From NCBI GenBank assembly GCA_002393725.1, contig DGTJ01000110.1, positions 1 through 13,329 on the forward strand: a stretch of DNA of 13,329 bases, in the 5' to 3' direction. The DNA is from Prevotella sp. UBA4339. GTDB taxonomy: Bacteria; Bacteroidota; Bacteroidia; Bacteroidales; Bacteroidaceae. Shown piece by piece: positions 12,561 through 13,329 of the stretch. Under the pieces are notes generated by a model. It did not search any database. It was not told the origin of the DNA and saw only the letters and a program-made list of their open reading frames with translations. The position numbers and the translations under genes were made by a program. Within the stretch, counting starts at the first letter, position 1, and every line of letters starts with the position of its first letter.

Positions 12561-13329
12561 ATGGCAGCACTCACATACAATCAGATATATGAGCTGTTAA
12601 CCACTGTTCGGGACGAACGGAGGATACACGCCAACACGGCTACCCGCGTAGGAGAGGCCATGCTGGCGCTGCTGTCATACATCGCAACTGCCCCTTACCT
12701 GCGAAAGGACCAGGCAGATGCAACAAACTATCTCCTGTCGCTGCTTGCTGGGGCTGTCGTGGGTGAGTCGGGGCAGATACGACTCAACCCCGACGGCTCC
12801 ATCAGCTGCAAGCGGTTAGTGGTGGAAGGCAGCGCTGTCTTCGATGAACTGGTGTTCAACCACCAGAACGTGTTAGAGGGCGATACGTATTTTACCGACA
12901 GGGGAATCATCGAGTCAGTGCAATATATAGGCAACGGCCAGTACCGGTTGGCTATGCGCAAGTTGTATGAAGATGACCGGGTCACCTTCCACACCTACGA
13001 TGTGCTGAAGTGCGCGATGAACAATCTGGATGTGGGGCATACCTACCGCACATCGTGGATGCGCGTGGACTCGGTGGATCTCGATGCCAACAGCATCGAT
13101 GTGACCCTCTACGACAACGAGGATGTGCCGGGTGGCGTGAACTATGCGCCGGAGCCTGCTGCAAGAATGATACGCTGGGGCAATCAGGTGGATCCGGACC
13201 GCCAGCAGGTGTTCTTCGTCAGCTCGAAGGATGGAAGATTCCTGTTCCTGCAGGGAGTCACCAAGCCCATCCTCGACGATGGCAACTACTCGGCCTTCGT
13301 CGGCCTGCCTCCTGACCTCGACTGTCTGA
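12561..13329 (+). CDS. Large tail/structural protein, 3' partial
   Basis: An uninterrupted frame from the ATG at 12561 to the window end, 256 codons visible. The protein begins MAALTYNQIYELLTTVRDER, a helical start, then YLRKDQADATNYLLSLLAGA and IRLNPDGSISCKRLVVEGSA, the latter resembling intramolecular-chaperone or tail-fibre junction sequences. The pattern 'lsG....G.ir.npdGsi....l.v.g' is one I associate with large Bacteroidales phage tail or adhesin proteins that display domains downstream. Later parts (VTFHTYDVLKCAMNNLDVGH and following) are beta-rich and may be carbohydrate- or receptor-binding modules. Being transcribed from its own promoter and lying after the head-tail genes fits a tail-tip or fibre component. 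The C-terminus and total length are unknown. Confidence 0.7.
   Translation, partial: MAALTYNQIYELLTTVRDERRIHANTATRVGEAMLALLSYIATAPYLRKDQADATNYLLSLLAGAVVGESGQIRLNPDGSISCKRLVVEGSAVFDELVFNHQNVLEGDTYFTDRGIIESVQYIGNGQYRLAMRKLYEDDRVTFHTYDVLKCAMNNLDVGHTYRTSWMRVDSVDLDANSIDVTLYDNEDVPGGVNYAPEPAARMIRWGNQVDPDRQQVFFVSSKDGRFLFLQGVTKPILDDGNYSAFVGLPPDLDCL

Noticed and set aside
1..13329. tRNA genes
   Set aside because: No cloverleaf with a recognisable T-arm or acceptor pairing was found by eye in the gaps between genes.

Overview
The window looks like a prophage or temperate phage of a Bacteroidales host (Bacteroides, Phocaeicola or Prevotella type). Two things point there. Several intergenic regions carry the Bacteroidetes -7 box TAnnTTTG (5506, 6002, 7075, 12504), at two of them with an upstream TTG at a 20-21 base spacing. 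The structural proteins also resemble families I associate with Bacteroidales prophages. All genes I accept are on the + strand.

Layout: (1) 1-2203, packaging module: a small HTH-containing protein that is probably the terminase small subunit (5' end outside the window), then a complete large terminase with ATPase and nuclease motifs. (2) 2204-7083, an accessory island of about 4.9 kb between terminase and portal, where these modules are often adjacent. It holds a gene-poor stretch with two strong hairpins (2204-3044); a three-gene operon ending in an orphan phosphoribosyltransferase (3045-4251); about 1.3 kb of non-coding DNA packed with stem-loops, tandem 55-base hairpin repeats, a 246-base imperfect hairpin and a short-motif cluster flanked by a 25-base inverted repeat (4252-5540); a secreted protein of unknown function (5541-5936); and a leader with three copies of a 15-base element that can form two mutually exclusive helices just upstream of a small membrane-protein gene (6002-6258). 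Three small genes follow, ended by a terminator. (3) 7075-12480, structural operon: promoter, a beta-rich structural protein, a small protein, the portal, a connector-like protein, two unknown proteins and a tail-completion-like protein, mostly overlapping or separated by a few bases. (4) 12504-13329: a new promoter and the first 256 codons of a large tail or structural protein that runs off the window.

No major capsid, protease, integrase, lysis gene, reverse transcriptase, tRNA or CRISPR array was recognised. The most interesting signals are in the non-coding DNA: the tandem hairpin array and long hairpin at 4326-5105 (possibly a large structured phage RNA), and the switch-like leader at 6015-6254. 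All structure statements come from reading complementarity by eye. No folding or database search was run.
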